Source: Fodinicurvata sediminis DSM 21159 (lineage in GTDB: Bacteria; Pseudomonadota; Alphaproteobacteria; Kiloniellales; DSM-21159). From it: a stretch of 64,000 bases of DNA. Shown piece after piece: positions 16,761 through 24,855 of this stretch. The notes below the pieces were generated by a model that made no database searches, had not been told where the DNA came from, and saw only the letters and a program-made list of their open reading frames with translations. The first letter of the stretch is position 1. The number at the start of each line of letters is the position of its first letter. Position numbers and translations under genes: made by a program. The DNA is taken from the NCBI RefSeq assembly GCF_000420625.1, contig NZ_ATVH01000014.1:372001-436000 (forward strand), given 5' to 3'.

Positions 16761-17741
16761 CTAGAACATCGCCTCCAGCACCCGATCCGGCGGTGTATGG
16801 CCATCGACAAAGGTCTTGATGTTGATGATGACCTTTTCGCCCATGGCATGACGGCCTTCGATGGTGGCCGAGCCCATGTGCGGCAGGGTCACGACATTGG
16901 AAAGCTTCAAAAGCTTGGGATTGATGGCCGGCTCATGCTCGAAGACATCCAGGCCGGCCCCGGACAGGTCACCCGATCCGAGCATGCGCACCAAGGCGTT
17001 TTCGTCGATCACCTCGCCGCGGCTCGTATTGACCAGGATCGAATCCGGCCGCATCAATTTCAGCCGGCGCGCGGAGAGGAGGTGATAGGTGGCCGGCGTA
17101 TGCGGACAATTCACCGAAACGATGTCCATTCGGGCCAGCATCTGGTCCAGGCTTTCCCAATAGGTTGCCTCCAGCGGCTTCTCGATATCCTCATGCAACC
17201 GGCGCCGATTGTGATAGTGGACCGAAAGGCCGAAACCCTTGGCCCGGCGGGCCAGCGCCTGTCCGATCCGGCCCATGCCGATGATGCCCAAGCGCTTGCC
17301 CCAGATGCGGTGGCCCAGCATCGAGGTGGGGCTCCAGCCCGTCCAGTCGCCCGAGCGGGCCAGGCGCTCGCCTTCCGTAAGGCGGCGCGCGACGGCAAGG
17401 ATCAGCGCCATGGTCATGTCGGCGGTGTCCTCGGTCAGGACACCTGGCGTGTTGGTCACGGTAATGCCGCGTGCCCTGGCCGTCTTCAGGTCGATGTGAT
17501 CGACGCCAGTGCCAAACGAAGCGATAAGCTGCAGTTGTTCGCCCGCCTGGCTGAGAACAGCGGAGTCAATACGATCCGTCACGGTGGGAACCAGGACATC
17601 GGCCTTGCGCACAGCCTCGATCAGCTCGGCCTGTCCCATGGGGGTGTCATCCAGGTTCAACTGGCAATCGAAAAGCTCCATCATGCGGGTTTCGATCAGG
17701 TCCGGAAGCCGCCGGGTGACAATGACCTTGGGTTTGTTCAT
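16761..17741 (-). CDS. D-isomer-specific 2-hydroxyacid dehydrogenase (glyoxylate/hydroxypyruvate reductase-like)
   Basis: A 326-residue NAD(P)-dependent dehydrogenase. The Rossmann motif is GIIGMGRIGQALARR, and the catalytic triad is Arg in FGTGVDHID/NTSRGEVIDE context, Glu in LDVFEHEP and His in LPHMGSAT. It most resembles GyaR-type glyoxylate reductases, which reduce glyoxylate or hydroxypyruvate in the cytosol, but D-lactate or other 2-oxo acids are possible. The start at 17741 is chosen because the conserved N terminus MNKPKVIVTRRLP begins there; a longer reading reaches 17792. A divergent SH3 protein gene lies upstream. Confidence 0.9.
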   Translation of the reverse strand: MNKPKVIVTRRLPDLIETRMMELFDCQLNLDDTPMGQAELIEAVRKADVLVPTVTDRIDSAVLSQAGEQLQLIASFGTGVDHIDLKTARARGITVTNTPGVLTEDTADMTMALILAVARRLTEGERLARSGDWTGWSPTSMLGHRIWGKRLGIIGMGRIGQALARRAKGFGLSVHYHNRRRLHEDIEKPLEATYWESLDQMLARMDIVSVNCPHTPATYHLLSARRLKLMRPDSILVNTSRGEVIDENALVRMLGSGDLSGAGLDVFEHEPAINPKLLKLSNVVTLPHMGSATIEGRHAMGEKVIINIKTFVDGHTPPDRVLEAMF

Positions 17742-17911
17742 GGAATTGCGTCCGTTGCCTGGTTTATGACTTTCCGCCCGACACGCCTCCACTCGACAGG
17801 CGATTACGCGCGTTTAGCAGGGGCCTACGCCGTTTGTCCAGCCTGCGGGACTTGACCTGAATCGATGAACCCGCCTAGCTAGATTGAACGAAATCTTCGG
17901 TCTGTTCCATC

Positions 17912-18472
17912 GTGCGCACAATCCCTGTCTTCATTCTGGCTGCATTTTTCATGCTTCTTGTCGCACTTGGCGCCCCACGGGCCCAGGAAGGCGAAGCTAC
18001 TGGCACGACGAACGAGCGCAGCGAAGTGGAACGTCCAGGGCGCACTGGCCTGCCCATCCCGCGTTTCGTCTCCCTTCAATCCAACGAGATCAACCTACGC
18101 AAGGGGCCGGGAATACGCTATCCCATAAAGTGGGTTTATCGTCGCCGTGGCCTGCCTGTGGAAATCATCGACGAATTCACCACCTGGCGGCGCATTCGCG
18201 ACTGGGAGGGGACAGTCGGCTGGGTTCACCAATCCATGTTGAGCGGCAAGCGCACTCTGCGCATCCTGCCAGGGGCCGAGGACGAACGCCGCATACTGCT
18301 GTATGAGCACCCCTCGAACACCGCGGAAGCCGTGGCAGAACTGGAGCCCGGTGCCTTGGGCAATCTGGAGAGCTGTGAAGACACTTGGTGTCGTGCCGCC
18401 TTTTCCGGGCTGGAAGGCTGGCTGCCGCGCACTGCCTTTTTTGGCGCCTACGAGAACGAAGAACTGGACTGA
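17912..18472 (+). CDS. Secreted SH3-domain protein
   Basis: A 186-residue protein with a signal peptide (about residues 1-25, VFILAAFFMLLVALGAPRAQ) and two bacterial SH3-like segments, at about residues 50-110 (NEINLRKGPGIRYPIKWVYR) and 115-178 (ending GLEGWLPRTAFFG). It probably binds peptidoglycan or an envelope partner in the periplasm. The start is GTG at 17912. This protein is commonly found beside a 2-hydroxyacid dehydrogenase in alphaproteobacteria, as here, but no functional link is known. Two Cys residues (C151, C155 approximately) could form a disulfide. Confidence 0.8.
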   Translation: MRTIPVFILAAFFMLLVALGAPRAQEGEATGTTNERSEVERPGRTGLPIPRFVSLQSNEINLRKGPGIRYPIKWVYRRRGLPVEIIDEFTTWRRIRDWEGTVGWVHQSMLSGKRTLRILPGAEDERRILLYEHPSNTAEAVAELEPGALGNLESCEDTWCRAAFSGLEGWLPRTAFFGAYENEELD

Positions 18473-18509
18473 CGGCCCTCAGGCATTCCCTCCAGGAAAT
18501 GCAGGGCCG
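18473..18509. terminator. Bidirectional hairpin between the SH3 and DUF3501 genes
   Basis: CGGCCCT-CAG-GCATT pairs with AATGC-AGGGCCG, a two-part 12-bp stem with a three-base bulge, starting at the SH3 stop codon. There is no T run on either side. Convergent genes flank it, so a shared 3' end is likely. Confidence 0.5.
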
Positions 18510-18570
18510 CCGTCCAGGCTTTCCATTCCCGTGCTTTTCTTTCTGTGCAAATCAGGCGAAGCCGACAGCC

Positions 18571-19164
18571 TCAGTCAAAGTCTGCTGCCAATGCGGCCCG
18601 CGTCTGTTCGGGCAGCACCGTGATGTGGGCATAGGCTTCGTGGGTAAATCCAAGCATCACCTTGGCGCCTTCTTCACGGAAAGCCGCAACCTGGGCATCG
18701 GTGAAGGAGAAATGTATGAACTGCACCGACGAGGCCTTGCCGTCAGCGGTCGTGCGGTCCACGTCCTCCTCGGGTTGTCCCTGGACGCGGTCCCCGTTGA
18801 TCTCGAAGAATGCTGTTTCCTCAACACCGCCCAGCTTGGACAGGAAGGCCGCACGGCGCACCGGATCGTCGATTTCGAACATGACGGTCGCCACAAGTTC
18901 ACGCCCCTTGGGAATCAAGGGATTGTAGGCGCTCAGTTCATCTGCAATCTGCTCTTCGCCGCCCTTTTCGATATAGAGCATTTCCTGGATCTGCGACCAC
19001 ATGGTGTCGTAGTTCTCGAAATAGAAGGTACAGACCGGCCCCACATCGCAGCGACGATGTTTCTTGCGATTGACGAGTTCGCTGCGCAGACGCTTGCGTT
19101 CGGCCTCGTATTTCTCCAACGGCCAGATATCGTCGCGTGTGATCTCTTTCTTCGGAGCGGACAT
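18571..19164 (-). CDS. DUF3501 family protein
   Basis: A 197-residue soluble protein of the DUF3501 family. The N terminus EITRDDIWPLEKYEAERKRL and the VGPVCTFYFENYDTMWSQIQ block are the recognisable signature. Its function is unknown. It is the last gene of a rubrerythrin / Fe-S protein / DUF3501 cluster seen across many proteobacteria, which suggests a shared role in handling peroxide or iron. It starts 46 bases after the Fe-S gene. No metal-binding cysteine motif is visible, only single cysteines. Confidence 0.85.
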   Translation of the reverse strand: MSAPKKEITRDDIWPLEKYEAERKRLRSELVNRKKHRRCDVGPVCTFYFENYDTMWSQIQEMLYIEKGGEEQIADELSAYNPLIPKGRELVATVMFEIDDPVRRAAFLSKLGGVEETAFFEINGDRVQGQPEEDVDRTTADGKASSVQFIHFSFTDAQVAAFREEGAKVMLGFTHEAYAHITVLPEQTRAALAADFD

Positions 19165-19210
19165 TTTCTCAGGGCTCCTTTCGGTTTACCTGAACAGGGG
19201 ACAGGGCGGC

Positions 19211-20572
19211 TCAGGCCTTGAATCCATAAGCCTGAGCAAAGAGTTCAATCGGGTGATAGGACATCTCGGGAACGGGTTTGCGCTCATCTTCCTTGGTCTG
19301 GGCATCGATCCGCTCCATGCCCTGAAGGATATGGGTTCCCGCCAGAGGGCATTCAGAGGCCACATATTTGGGCGCGTTCTTGTAGACGTCCCTGGCCACG
19401 GGTTTACCGATCTTCAGGGCCGTTTCGAAATTGCCCTTCATCACACCCCATGAACCACCATGCCCGGAACAACGCGGCAGCTGCTTGATCTGGGCATCGG
19501 GGATCAGCTTCAGCATTTCACGCGCCTTGTTACCCATGTTCTGGGCGCGGGCATGACAGGCAATATGAAGGGCCACACTGCCATCCAGGGGTTCAAGCCC
19601 TTCAGCCAGGCCTTCCTTGCCCGCGATATCCACAATGTACTCGGTCACGTCATAGGTGGCCCGGGCCAAGCGCGCGATATCCTCGTTGTCCGGCAGGATC
19701 AGCGGCCATTCGAACTTCATCATCAAGGCACAGGATGGAGTCAGTGCAATGATGTCATGCCCCTTGTCGACCCAAGGCAACAGTTCCTCAGCGACCTTCT
19801 TGGCGCCTTCGGCAACGGTCTCGATTTCGCCCTTCTCGAACTGCGGCATGCCGCAGCACTGGGGATAGGCCACTTCGGTTTCGACACCGTTGTGCGCCAG
19901 CACCCGGCGCGCGGCCTGGCCAATGGAGGTCTCGTTGTAGTTTGCAAAACAGGTGGCGTAGATTACCGCCTTGCGTCCATGCGCCGGGGCCTTGTCATTA
20001 GCAGACAGGCTGTCGTTGCTGGCCTCGGCCTCCAGCGTCTTGGAAGAGTATTTCGGCAGGGCCGCGTTGCGATCTACCCCGGCCAGGGACTCCAGGACCG
20101 GTCTGGTCAGGCCGTTCTTGGTATCGCTGGCCCAGTTCGCCAGTCCCGAGAATGCGGTGCCCAGCTTGCCGTTGCGATCCGTCTTCGTCAGTTCACCGGC
20201 CAGCCCTTCCTTCTTGCCATGGTGTATCTCGGCCGCCCGATACCGCAGCATGAGGTGAGGAAAATCGACATCGAACTCATGTGGCGGGACATAGGGACAG
20301 CTGACCATGAAGCACATGTCGCACAGGGTACAGGCATCGACGACCTGCTTGTAATCGGCCTTGTCAACGGTATCCAACTCCATGCTCGGGGCGTCGTCGA
20401 TCAGGTCGAAAAGCCTGGGGAAGGAATCGCAAAGATTGAAGCAGCGTCGACAGCCGTGACAAATGTCGAAGACGCGCTCCATTTCTTCGTGAATCTTGTC
20501 CCAGTCATAGAAGTCCGGGTCATTCCAATCGAGGGGATGACGCACCGGGGCGTCCAGACTGCCTTCACGCAT
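19211..20572 (-). CDS. GlpC/HdrD-like iron-sulfur oxidoreductase with CCG domains
   Basis: A 453-residue protein with two ferredoxin-like cluster motifs near the N terminus, CHGCRRCFNLCDSFP (about residue 38) and CTLCDMCFMVSCPYVP (about residue 82), then two CCG-type cysteine domains (PQCCGMPQFE and the degenerate RCSGHGGSW). This is the layout of GlpC and heterodisulfide-reductase subunit D. It probably passes electrons between a donor and the neighbouring rubrerythrin. No membrane helix or signal peptide is evident. The second CCG motif reads CSG instead of CCG, so one non-cubane cluster may be incomplete. It lies 151 bases downstream of rubrerythrin. Confidence 0.86.
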   Translation of the reverse strand: MREGSLDAPVRHPLDWNDPDFYDWDKIHEEMERVFDICHGCRRCFNLCDSFPRLFDLIDDAPSMELDTVDKADYKQVVDACTLCDMCFMVSCPYVPPHEFDVDFPHLMLRYRAAEIHHGKKEGLAGELTKTDRNGKLGTAFSGLANWASDTKNGLTRPVLESLAGVDRNAALPKYSSKTLEAEASNDSLSANDKAPAHGRKAVIYATCFANYNETSIGQAARRVLAHNGVETEVAYPQCCGMPQFEKGEIETVAEGAKKVAEELLPWVDKGHDIIALTPSCALMMKFEWPLILPDNEDIARLARATYDVTEYIVDIAGKEGLAEGLEPLDGSVALHIACHARAQNMGNKAREMLKLIPDAQIKQLPRCSGHGGSWGVMKGNFETALKIGKPVARDVYKNAPKYVASECPLAGTHILQGMERIDAQTKEDERKPVPEMSYHPIELFAQAYGFKA

Positions 20573-20723
20573 ATCTCACTCCGGAAATGGCTTGTGCGGA
20601 ACAGCGAAGCATCAAGCCCACGCGGCACGGCGGCCGATCCCGCCATGCGCCGCAAGCCAGTGCAGGTCAGCTCGAACGAAAAACGGGGCCCTGCTCGCCA
20701 GGGCCCCGTTTGATCGAGCCTGC

Positions 20724-21140
20724 TCAGCTCATGGTTTCCAGAGCTTTCTGAAAGCGACCGGCATGGGAACGCTCGGCCTTGGCCAGCGTTTCGAACCAGT
20801 CGGCAATCTCGTCGAAACCCTCTTCCCGGGCGCTGCGCGCCATGCCGGGGTACATGTCGGTGTACTCATGGGTTTCACCAGCAACAGCCGCCTTCAGGTT
20901 CAGCTCGGTCTCGCCGATCGGCTCACCGGTTGCCGGATCACCGACCTCTTCCAGGAACCCAAGGTGACCATGCGCGTGACCGGTTTCACCCTCGGCCGTG
21001 GAACGGAAGACAGAAGCCACGTCGTTGAAGCCCTCGACGTCGGCTTTCTGTGCAAAATAGAGGTAACGGCGATTGGCCATGCTCTCGCCGGCGAAGGCAT
21101 CTTTCAGGTTCTGCTCGGTCTTCGTACCTTTCAAAGACAT
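20724..21140 (-). CDS. Rubrerythrin-family protein lacking the rubredoxin domain
   Basis: A 138-residue four-helix di-iron protein. The ligand motifs are present: [17 protein letters not shown] and [10 protein letters not shown]. The C-terminal rubredoxin domain (two CxxC pairs) of classical rubrerythrin is absent, as in sulerythrin-type proteins, so electrons must come from another protein, plausibly the Fe-S oxidoreductase encoded next. The expected role is reduction of H2O2 in the cytosol. The start at 21140 follows GGGAGAG; a reading from 21188 would add 16 unconserved residues. An Irr-type box and a candidate promoter stand upstream. Confidence 0.88.
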   Translation of the reverse strand: MSLKGTKTEQNLKDAFAGESMANRRYLYFAQKADVEGFNDVASVFRSTAEGETGHAHGHLGFLEEVGDPATGEPIGETELNLKAAVAGETHEYTDMYPGMARSAREEGFDEIADWFETLAKAERSHAGRFQKALETMS

Positions 21141-21204
21141 CTTGATCTCTCCCCAAATCTTTCTGGACTTTTTACCTATGCCTAGCATCAGGCTTCTGTG
21201 CCCA

Positions 21205-21234
21205 ATCCTATGAACAAAAAAAATAACCTGTCAA
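21205..21234 (-). promoter_or_regulatory. Candidate rubrerythrin promoter
   Basis: TTGACA (21234-21229), an 18-base spacer and TAGGAT (21210-21205) on the minus strand, 65 bases before the rubrerythrin start. The -35 element is perfect, the -10 element is 4 of 6. The -35 box sits in the descending arm of the irr terminator hairpin. Confidence 0.45.
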
Positions 21235-21250
21235 GATTTTTAGACAGGTT
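21216..21250 (-). terminator. Rho-independent terminator of irr
   Basis: On the minus strand AACCTGTC, a 10-base loop and GACAGGTT form an 8-bp stem followed by ATTTTTTTT, about 90 bases after the irr stop codon. The T run supports termination of irr transcripts before the rubrerythrin gene. Confidence 0.6.
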
Positions 21251-21256
21251 CTAAAA
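21238..21256. promoter_or_regulatory. Irr-type iron control element (ICE-like box)
   Basis: TTTTAGA-N5-TCTAAAA is a perfect 7-bp inverted repeat. It matches the ICE motif bound by Irr in alphaproteobacteria (TTTAGAANNNTTCTAAA) at all but one base. It lies four bases upstream of the -35 box of the rubrerythrin promoter and 85 bases from the end of irr itself. An upstream position fits activation more than simple occlusion, but that is inference. Confidence 0.65.
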
Positions 21257-21340
21257 TTTTTGGGAATGCCTGAGATAAGGAAAGAACCGAACAAGGCCCA
21301 GCTTCAGCAAGCTGCTGGATCGAGCTCGCTACCGGCGTAC

Positions 21341-21769
21341 CTAGTCGTCGGAAACGCGTATGATGACATCCACGCGCTGGACCTTGGCGCCCTCGGGAGG
21401 TGTCGGCACCGAACTCAACTGGACCTCCTCGCCCGGAATGTCCACGAGCTTCCCACTCTCCTCAAAGAAGAAGTGGTGATGATCGCCTATGTTCGTATCG
21501 AAATAGGAACGACCTGGCTCGACGACAACCTCGCGCAGCAGCCCAGCTTCGGTGAACTGGTTCAGCGTGTTGTAGATGGTTGCCAGCGAAACACGGACAC
21601 CCTGGGCCATGGCCTCGGCATGCAGCTGCTCCGCCGTCACATGCCTTTCGACAGGCTGCCCGTCGGTCTCGAACAGAAGCTTGCCCAAGGCCAACCGCTG
21701 CCGCGTGGGCCGCAAGCCGGCCTCCTTCAGGCGATCAATCAATCCGCTATAGGGTCGCTGTGTTGTCAT
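21341..21769 (-). CDS. irr: Iron response regulator Irr (Fur family)
   Basis: A 142-residue Fur-superfamily regulator with a winged-helix DNA-binding domain (residues 10-85, GLRPTRQRLALGKLLF and SLATIYNTLNQFTEAGL) and a dimerisation domain. The HHH triplet at residues 97-99 (GDHHHFFFEE) and the lack of CxxC zinc motifs are features of Irr rather than Fur or PerR. Irr integrates heme availability and represses or activates iron genes under iron limitation. The start at 21769 is the usual Irr start. The neighbouring fabA-fabB-fabI genes, divergent, form an arrangement recurrent in alphaproteobacteria. Confidence 0.88.
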   Translation of the reverse strand: MTTQRPYSGLIDRLKEAGLRPTRQRLALGKLLFETDGQPVERHVTAEQLHAEAMAQGVRVSLATIYNTLNQFTEAGLLREVVVEPGRSYFDTNIGDHHHFFFEESGKLVDIPGEEVQLSSVPTPPEGAKVQRVDVIIRVSDD

Positions 21770-21993
21770 GCCCGTAATATAACGCAATAAGCGGAATATG
21801 AAAGGTATTTTTCAAACGCTTAACCGGCTAATTGGAAGAAGTCGAAGTTGACCATGGGCAATTTCGAATGTCAGGCTGTCAATGAGGCTTTCCGTAAGCG
21901 CTTGAGTCGGGTATTCCCTCTCCCGGAATATCGGCACAGAAAGATACCGGAACACCGCTTTTCAATCCCCATCAAGTTCCCTAAGGTGAGCCT

Positions 21994-22518
21994 GTGACTG
22001 AAAAGAAGAACAGCTATAGTTTTGAAGACCTTCTGGCCTGTGGGCACGGGAAGCTATTTGGCCCCGGCAATGCGCAGTTGCCTCTACCGCCCATGCTGAT
22101 GTTCGACCGCATTTCGCATATCAGCGAAGAAGGCGGCGAGCATGGCAAGGGCGAGATCATTGCCGAACTGGATGTCAGGCCGGATCTCTGGTTCTTCGAC
22201 TGCCATTTTGAAGGCGATCCCGTCATGCCCGGATGTCTGGGACTGGACGCGCTTTGGCAATTGGTCGGATTTTTCCTGGGCCGTACGGGAGCACCCGGCA
22301 AGGGCCGCGCACTCGGTGTGGGCGAAGTCAAGTTCACCGGCCAGGTGCTGCCCGATATCAAGAAGGTTACCTACAAGCTCAACCTCAAGCGTGTGATCCT
22401 GCGCAAGCTCGTCATGGGCATTGCCGACGGCACCGTTCTGGCGGACGACAATCCCATTTACGAGGCAAAGGATCTACGCGTTGGGCTTTTCCAGGCCGAA
22501 AGCGTGTCCCAGGGGTAA
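21994..22518 (+). CDS. fabA: 3-hydroxydecanoyl-[acyl-carrier-protein] dehydratase/isomerase FabA
   Basis: A 174-residue single hot-dog-fold enzyme of unsaturated fatty acid synthesis that dehydrates 3-hydroxydecanoyl-ACP and isomerises the product to cis-3-decenoyl-ACP. The active-site His is in [15 protein letters not shown], and the Asp in [14 protein letters not shown]. The length is normal. The start is GTG at 21994 with AAGGTGAG upstream. It opens the fabA-fabB-fabI operon. The 205-base interval to irr must hold both promoters; I found no convincing hexamers or Irr box in it. Confidence 0.96.
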   Translation: MTEKKNSYSFEDLLACGHGKLFGPGNAQLPLPPMLMFDRISHISEEGGEHGKGEIIAELDVRPDLWFFDCHFEGDPVMPGCLGLDALWQLVGFFLGRTGAPGKGRALGVGEVKFTGQVLPDIKKVTYKLNLKRVILRKLVMGIADGTVLADDNPIYEAKDLRVGLFQAESVSQG

Positions 22519-22641
22519 TGACGGACGCCGGGATAGCGAGGAACGCGGCAAGCTCTTGCGGCGCCTTGTCCTCTTCTCCCGGGAGGTACAGGGTGGCAAA
22601 CTGCCCGGATCTCACCATTCAGCCAACTAAGGAATGATATC

Positions 22642-23862
22642 ATGCGACGCGTTGTCGTGACCGGACTTGGAATCGTCTCGAGCATCGGGAATAACCGCGA
22701 TGAAGTGGTCGACTCCCTGCGTGCGGGACGTTCCGGTATCGTGAAGGCGGAAGACTATGCGGAAATGGGTTTCCGCAGCCAGGTCAAGGGCTCCATCGAT
22801 ATCAACCTGGAAGATCACATCGACCGCCGCCTGCGCCGCTTCATGGGCGACGGTGCGGCTTTCAACTACATCGCCATGCAGCAGGCGATTGCCGATGCCG
22901 GCCTTGAGGAGAAAGAGGTCAGCCACGAGCGGACCGGCCTGATCATGGGCTCAGGCGGCCCCTCGACCTCGAACCAGGTCGAAGCCGCGGACATCGCGCG
23001 AAGCAAGGGGATCAAGCGAATCGGCCCCTACATGGTTCCGCGCTGCATGTCCTCGACGAACTCGGCCAATCTCTCGACCTCGTTCAAGATCAAGGGCATC
23101 AGCTATTCTATCTCTTCAGCATGCTCCACATCGGCGCACTGCATCGGCAATGCCGCGGAAATGATCCAGTGGGGCAAGCAGGACGTCATGTTTGCCGGCG
23201 GCGGCGAAGAACTGCACTGGAGTCTTTCCATGCTCTTCGATGCCATGGGCGCCATGTCCTCACACTACAATGACACGCCCGACAAGGCCTCTCGCCCCTA
23301 TGATACCGGTCGCGACGGCTTCATCATCTCGGGCGGTGGCGGCGTGCTGATCCTTGAAGAACTGGAACACGCCAGGGCACGGGGCGCGAAAATCTATGCC
23401 GAAATTGCCGGCTATGGTGCCTCCTCGGACGGGGACGACATGGTCGCGCCTTCCGGCGAAGGCGCCGTGCGGTGCATGCGGCAAGCCCTGGAGACGCTGG
23501 AGGGGCAAAGGGTTGACTATATCAACACCCACGGCACCTCGACACCGGTTGGTGATGGTACGGAGCTACAGTCCATTCGCCAGGTTTTTGGCAACGACCT
23601 GCCCCGCATCAGCTCGACCAAATCCATGACCGGGCACGCTCAAGGCGCAGCTGGCGTCACGGAAGCCATCTATTCGCTGCTGATGATGGACGAGGGCTTC
23701 CTGGCACCCTCCATCAACATCGATGACCCCGATCCGGAGGCCGAAGGCATTCCAATCGTTCAGAACAAGAGCGAGGACGGCGAATTGAACTGCGTTCTCT
23801 CCAATTCCTTCGGTTTCGGAGGCACCAATTGCACCCTGGCCATGCGGCGCCTTCGGGACTAG
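22642..23862 (+). CDS. fabB: 3-oxoacyl-[acyl-carrier-protein] synthase I FabB
   Basis: A 406-residue condensing enzyme that extends cis-3-decenoyl-ACP from FabA. The thiolase-fold catalytic triad is complete: Cys in [14 protein letters not shown], His in [14 protein letters not shown] and His in [11 protein letters not shown]; the closing GFGGTN motif is at the C terminus. Pairing with fabA indicates KAS I rather than KAS II. AGGAA precedes the ATG by 7 bases. It lies 123 bases after fabA and 39 before fabI on the same strand. Confidence 0.96.
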   Translation: MRRVVVTGLGIVSSIGNNRDEVVDSLRAGRSGIVKAEDYAEMGFRSQVKGSIDINLEDHIDRRLRRFMGDGAAFNYIAMQQAIADAGLEEKEVSHERTGLIMGSGGPSTSNQVEAADIARSKGIKRIGPYMVPRCMSSTNSANLSTSFKIKGISYSISSACSTSAHCIGNAAEMIQWGKQDVMFAGGGEELHWSLSMLFDAMGAMSSHYNDTPDKASRPYDTGRDGFIISGGGGVLILEELEHARARGAKIYAEIAGYGASSDGDDMVAPSGEGAVRCMRQALETLEGQRVDYINTHGTSTPVGDGTELQSIRQVFGNDLPRISSTKSMTGHAQGAAGVTEAIYSLLMMDEGFLAPSINIDDPDPEAEGIPIVQNKSEDGELNCVLSNSFGFGGTNCTLAMRRLRD

Positions 23863-23901
23863 CGCGCCGGCAATCTCTGCAACACGACAAGAAAGGGCTG
23901 G

Positions 23902-24729
23902 ATGAACATGGGCTTGATGAGCGGCAAGCGTGGCCTCGTAATGGGGGTTGCAAACGACCATTCGATCGCCTGGGGAATCGCCAGAGAGGTTGCCAATGCC
24001 GGGGCCGAACTGGCCTTTACCTACCAGGGAGAAGCCTTTGGGAAGCGCGTGAAGCCGCTCGCCCAGTCACTGGGAAGCTATATCCTGTTGCCTTGCGACG
24101 TGGACGACAGCGACGGCGTGGCCAATACCTTTGCTGAGCTTCGCAAGCACTGGGACAGCCTGGACTTCGTGCTGCATGCTGTCGCCTATTCCGACAAGGA
24201 CGAACTGAAGGGGCGCTACCTGGACACGAGCCGGGACAATTTCGCCAAGACCATGGCGATTTCCTGCTATTCCTTTACCGAGGTCGCGCGTGAAGCTCAG
24301 GCCATGATGACCTCTGGCGGGGCATTGCTGACCCTGACCTACCTGGGCGCCACCCGCGTCACGCCGAACTACAACGTTATGGGCGTGGCCAAGGCGGCCC
24401 TGGAAGCCAGTGTGCGCTACTTGGCAACCGATCTCGGACCCAACAACATCCGCGTGAATGCCATTTCGGCCGGACCGATGCGCACCCTGGCGGGCTCGGC
24501 CATCGCCAATGCGCGCTTCACCTATGGCTGGAGCCGGGATCAGGCCCCTCTCAATCGTTCCGTCGAACTGGAGGAGGTTGGCGGCGCTGGCCTCTACCTG
24601 ATGTCCGATCTGGCTGACGGCGTCACCGGAGAGATCCACTATGTGGATTGCGGCTACAACCTGATCGGCATCCCCAGTCCGCAGCGGATGACACAAAGCG
24701 AGGTCGACAAGGCCCGTACGAACGATTGA
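23902..24729 (+). CDS. fabI: Enoyl-[acyl-carrier-protein] reductase FabI
   Basis: A 275-residue short-chain dehydrogenase that reduces trans-2-enoyl-ACP with NADH in the last step of each elongation round. The nucleotide-binding start GLVMGVANDHSIAWGIA and the catalytic YNVMGVAKAALEAS (Tyr-x6-Lys) are those of FabI. This is the target class of triclosan. The start may be ATG at 23902 or the ATG two codons later. It completes an operon for unsaturated fatty acid synthesis and ends at a strong terminator. Confidence 0.95.
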   Translation: MNMGLMSGKRGLVMGVANDHSIAWGIAREVANAGAELAFTYQGEAFGKRVKPLAQSLGSYILLPCDVDDSDGVANTFAELRKHWDSLDFVLHAVAYSDKDELKGRYLDTSRDNFAKTMAISCYSFTEVAREAQAMMTSGGALLTLTYLGATRVTPNYNVMGVAKAALEASVRYLATDLGPNNIRVNAISAGPMRTLAGSAIANARFTYGWSRDQAPLNRSVELEEVGGAGLYLMSDLADGVTGEIHYVDCGYNLIGIPSPQRMTQSEVDKARTND

Positions 24730-24799
24730 GGGGCCGCAAGGCAACCGCCAGACAGTTCCGGTCTTCCAGACTGCCGTTTCACGGCTGCAGATTTTCATA

Positions 24800-24836
24800 A
24801 AAAAGCCCCGGTCGGGACCTTCGACCGGGGCTTTTT
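24800..24836. terminator. Bidirectional Rho-independent terminator
   Basis: AAAAAGCCCCGGTCG and CGACCGGGGCTTTTT form a 15-bp stem with a 7-base loop, with A and T runs on both ends. It separates the convergent fabI and rne genes. Confidence 0.9.
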
Positions 24837-24855
24837 CGTCAGCGTAACGGCATGA

